Origin: Yoonia sp. BS5-3
Lineage (GTDB): Bacteria; Pseudomonadota; Alphaproteobacteria; Rhodobacterales; Rhodobacteraceae
Assembly: GCF_038069655.2 (NCBI RefSeq)
Contig: NZ_CP150951.2
Location: 3,622,001 to 3,686,000 of the forward strand
Length of the DNA: 64,000 nucleotides
Reading direction: 5' to 3'
Under the pieces are notes generated by a model, which saw only the letters and a list, made by a program, of their open reading frames with translations, was not told the origin of the DNA and made no database searches. Shown piece after piece: positions 62,255 through 64,000 of the stretch. Both the position numbers and the translations under genes were made by a program. Each line of letters begins with the position of its first letter. The stretch's first letter is position 1.

Positions 62255-64000
62255 CTACTTAGAGACAACATAACTCCCAGGCGCGGGCCCCAAAACCGGA
62301 TGTGTGCCGTCGCCAGGTTGTCTGGCATCCGTCTTTTTACCCGATTTTTTCGACAACCAAGCATCCCAGCGCGGCCACCATGACCCGTCATGTTTGTCGG
62401 CCGCATCGTACCAATCATCCGCCGTCAGGCCCATTTCCTCATGGGTGTAATGCCCGTATTTCTTCTTGCTCGGCGGGTTCACGATACCTGCGATATGGCC
62501 TGACTCGGACAGGATAAAAGTCTTATCCTTCGATCCCATTTTCCGAACGCCTTCATAGCTGCTTTTCCAGGCCGCGATATGATCGGTCTCGCAGGCAATG
62601 GCGCAAAGCGGCACGGTCACATCTTTCAGGTGCACCGTCTCGCCGGCAATTTCAAAGCCACCCTTGGCAAATCGGTCTTCCTGGCAAAGTCCCCGCAGAT
62701 ACTCGACCGCCATCGTCGCGGGCAAGTTCGTGCCATCGCCGTTCCAATAAAGAAGATCAAAGGCGGGCGGCGCTTTGCCCATCATATAGCTTTTGATGGC
62801 AGGTCCGTAGATCAGATCATTTGACCGCAAAAAGGAAAACGTGCGCGACATGAAAAAGGAATCCAGAATGCCAGCCTCGGTCACCTCAGCCTCGATCCCA
62901 TCGACAAAATCATCGTCAAGAAAAACGCCCACCTCACCCCGGTCTGAAAAATCAGTCAGCGTGGTAAAGAATGTCGCCGCATTGACGGATGTATCCTTGC
63001 GTTTTTTCATTAAGGCCAGCGTCAGGGACAGGGTCGTTCCTGCAATGCAATACCCAATAGCATTCACCTTTTTGACGCCGCAGATCTGTTTGACCTCATT
63101 GATTGCGGTCAGATACCCGTCTTCGACATAATCGGTCATGGATGTATTGCGATAGCCCGCATCGGGGTTCACCCATGAGACGACAAACACAGTATACCCC
63201 TGCGCCACGGCCCATTTGATCAGGCTGTTTTGCGGCTTCAGATCCAGAATGTAGAACTTGTTGATCCAAGGCGGGAAGAGGATCAGCGGGGTCTCATATA
63301 CTTTTTCAGTCGTCGGCGCGTATTGGATCAACTCAAACAGGTGATTGCGGAAGATCACCGAACCGGGGGTCGTGGCCAGGTTCTGGCCCAGCTCAAACGC
63401 ATCCCGATCTGCCAGCGTGACGACAAGATCGCCGTCATTCGCTTCAAGATCCGCGATCATGTTCTCAAGACCTGCGACAAGGCTTTCGCCCTCAGTCTCG
63501 GCGGCCAGGGCCAGCGCCTCGGGGTTGGTGGGCAGAAAATTCGTTGGGCTGATCATATCAACAATTTGCTGACTGAAGTAACGCAACCGCTTCTTTTCCG
63601 TCGAATCAAGCGTGTCGATATCCTCAATCGTCTGCTGCACTGCAGCGGCATTCATCAGATATTGTTGCTTGATGAAATTGAAATAGGGGTTGGTATCCCA
63701 CAGCTCATGGGCAAAGCGTCGGTCCTTGGGGGTTTCGTCGCTGGGGGCCTCCAGCTTGCCTTGGGCAAGAAGATGCTGGGCCTCGACATAGTGTTTGACC
63801 GACTTGCTCCAAAACGCCAGCTGATGCTCAATCAGCTTGGCCGGGTTATGCGCCATTTCCGTCATATAGGCGGTTGCGGCCTTTAAATACAGCTCTTGGC
63901 TAGGGCCTTGCAGTGCAGGCGGCACCGCCCGTCCCTGCCCCATGACCTTCAACAAACGCTGTGTCAGCTCTTCGACACGGGCCAGGTTCGCCTCAAGTTT
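62255..64000 (-). CDS. phaC: Class I poly(R)-3-hydroxyalkanoate synthase, N-terminus outside the window
   Basis: 582 in-frame codons to the window edge and still open, so the 5' end is missing; the visible N-terminal part (ARVEELTQRLLKVMGQGR) is within the synthase's helical N-domain. Catalytic features: the lipase-like box GYCIAGTTLSL with nucleophile Cys, an Asp region near LDDDFVDGIEAEV and the His in LSESGHIAGIVNPPSKKKYG. It polymerises 3-hydroxybutyryl-CoA into PHB. With phaP and phaR on the same strand it forms the PHB granule cluster; a depolymerase may lie to the right. Confidence 0.95.
   Translation of the reverse strand, partial: KLEANLARVEELTQRLLKVMGQGRAVPPALQGPSQELYLKAATAYMTEMAHNPAKLIEHQLAFWSKSVKHYVEAQHLLAQGKLEAPSDETPKDRRFAHELWDTNPYFNFIKQQYLMNAAAVQQTIEDIDTLDSTEKKRLRYFSQQIVDMISPTNFLPTNPEALALAAETEGESLVAGLENMIADLEANDGDLVVTLADRDAFELGQNLATTPGSVIFRNHLFELIQYAPTTEKVYETPLILFPPWINKFYILDLKPQNSLIKWAVAQGYTVFVVSWVNPDAGYRNTSMTDYVEDGYLTAINEVKQICGVKKVNAIGYCIAGTTLSLTLALMKKRKDTSVNAATFFTTLTDFSDRGEVGVFLDDDFVDGIEAEVTEAGILDSFFMSRTFSFLRSNDLIYGPAIKSYMMGKAPPAFDLLYWNGDGTNLPATMAVEYLRGLCQEDRFAKGGFEIAGETVHLKDVTVPLCAIACETDHIAAWKSSYEGVRKMGSKDKTFILSESGHIAGIVNPPSKKKYGHYTHEEMGLTADDWYDAADKHDGSWWPRWDAWLSKKSGKKTDARQPGDGTHPVLGPAPGSYVVSK

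Overview
The window is a chromosomal segment of an alphaproteobacterium, most likely a member of the Rhodobacterales (Roseobacter group). The support comes from gene content and order: rpiA-gor-hflK-hflC, purA-DUF2842, DUF6524-secG-pyrG, phaC-phaP-phaR, the divergent hpd/Lrp pair, and an imelysin / di-haem oxidoreductase / DUF1513 run. Coding density is very high, with many ATGA, TAATG or GTGA overlaps. I see no rRNA, tRNA, CRISPR array, phage or insertion sequence, and no gene-free stretch longer than about 300 bases. The first gene (di-haem oxidoreductase) and the last gene (PhaC) are cut by the window edges.

Layout. 1-3546: exported redox and metal-related operon (di-haem protein, imelysin-like protein, DUF1513). 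3536-8159: sensor kinase, a glycosyltransferase-like protein, a secreted protein, an EEP-family phosphohydrolase and a VOC protein. 8250-14464: metY with a strong terminator, a 1067-residue single-pass protein that combines a GspL/PilM-like N-terminus with a PilP/GspC-like C-terminus, and a TPR-sulfotransferase. 14521-16852: three tandem outer-membrane beta-barrel genes, two of which share a 142-bp duplicated upstream region. 17065-19977: hpd, a divergent Lrp regulator and an MFS carrier. 20142-23864: K+/H+ antiporter and cobT/cobS. 23861-28268: VCBS protein, ferredoxin, HtrA protease, GNAT, GntR regulator. 28485-33203: a polyamine/opine-type ABC importer (ATPase, Tat-exported binding protein, two permeases) with an Asp/Glu/hydantoin-type racemase. 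33266-37563: hflC, hflK, gor, rpiA (minus strand). 37754-41381: GST, sdaA, DMT exporter, thiamine pyrophosphokinase. 41519-47713: large acidic protein, DUF2842, purA, DUF6524, secG, pyrG. 47714-50810: a small, looser accessory stretch (GNAT, pentapeptide-repeat protein), then TetR/MAPEG and MipA. 50929-52912: rlmJ, a TerB-like gene and a PhnD-like gene. 53000-60629: polar amino-acid ABC transporter followed by class I amidotransferase, glutamine-synthetase-like ligase, a LAS-type peptidase and an FAD amine oxidase, which together look like a gamma-glutamylation route for an imported amine or amino acid. 60672-64000: small conserved protein and the PHB genes phaR, phaP, phaC.

Regulatory signals readable directly include two CTGC-N3-GCAG PhaR boxes upstream of phaP (one lies between a good -35/-10 pair), a 12-bp-arm palindrome between tetR and the MAPEG gene, an ATTGTATACAAT palindrome between gntR and the ABC operon, and two 15-bp direct repeats between hpd and the Lrp gene. 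Two intergenic double-palindrome elements (56386-56439 and 60908-60956) share an architecture and look like members of a dispersed repeat family. No single unmistakable new system stands out. The best candidates for new biology are the GspL-PilP chimera at 9641, the LAS peptidase inside the gamma-glutamylation operon, and the dispersed double-hairpin element.
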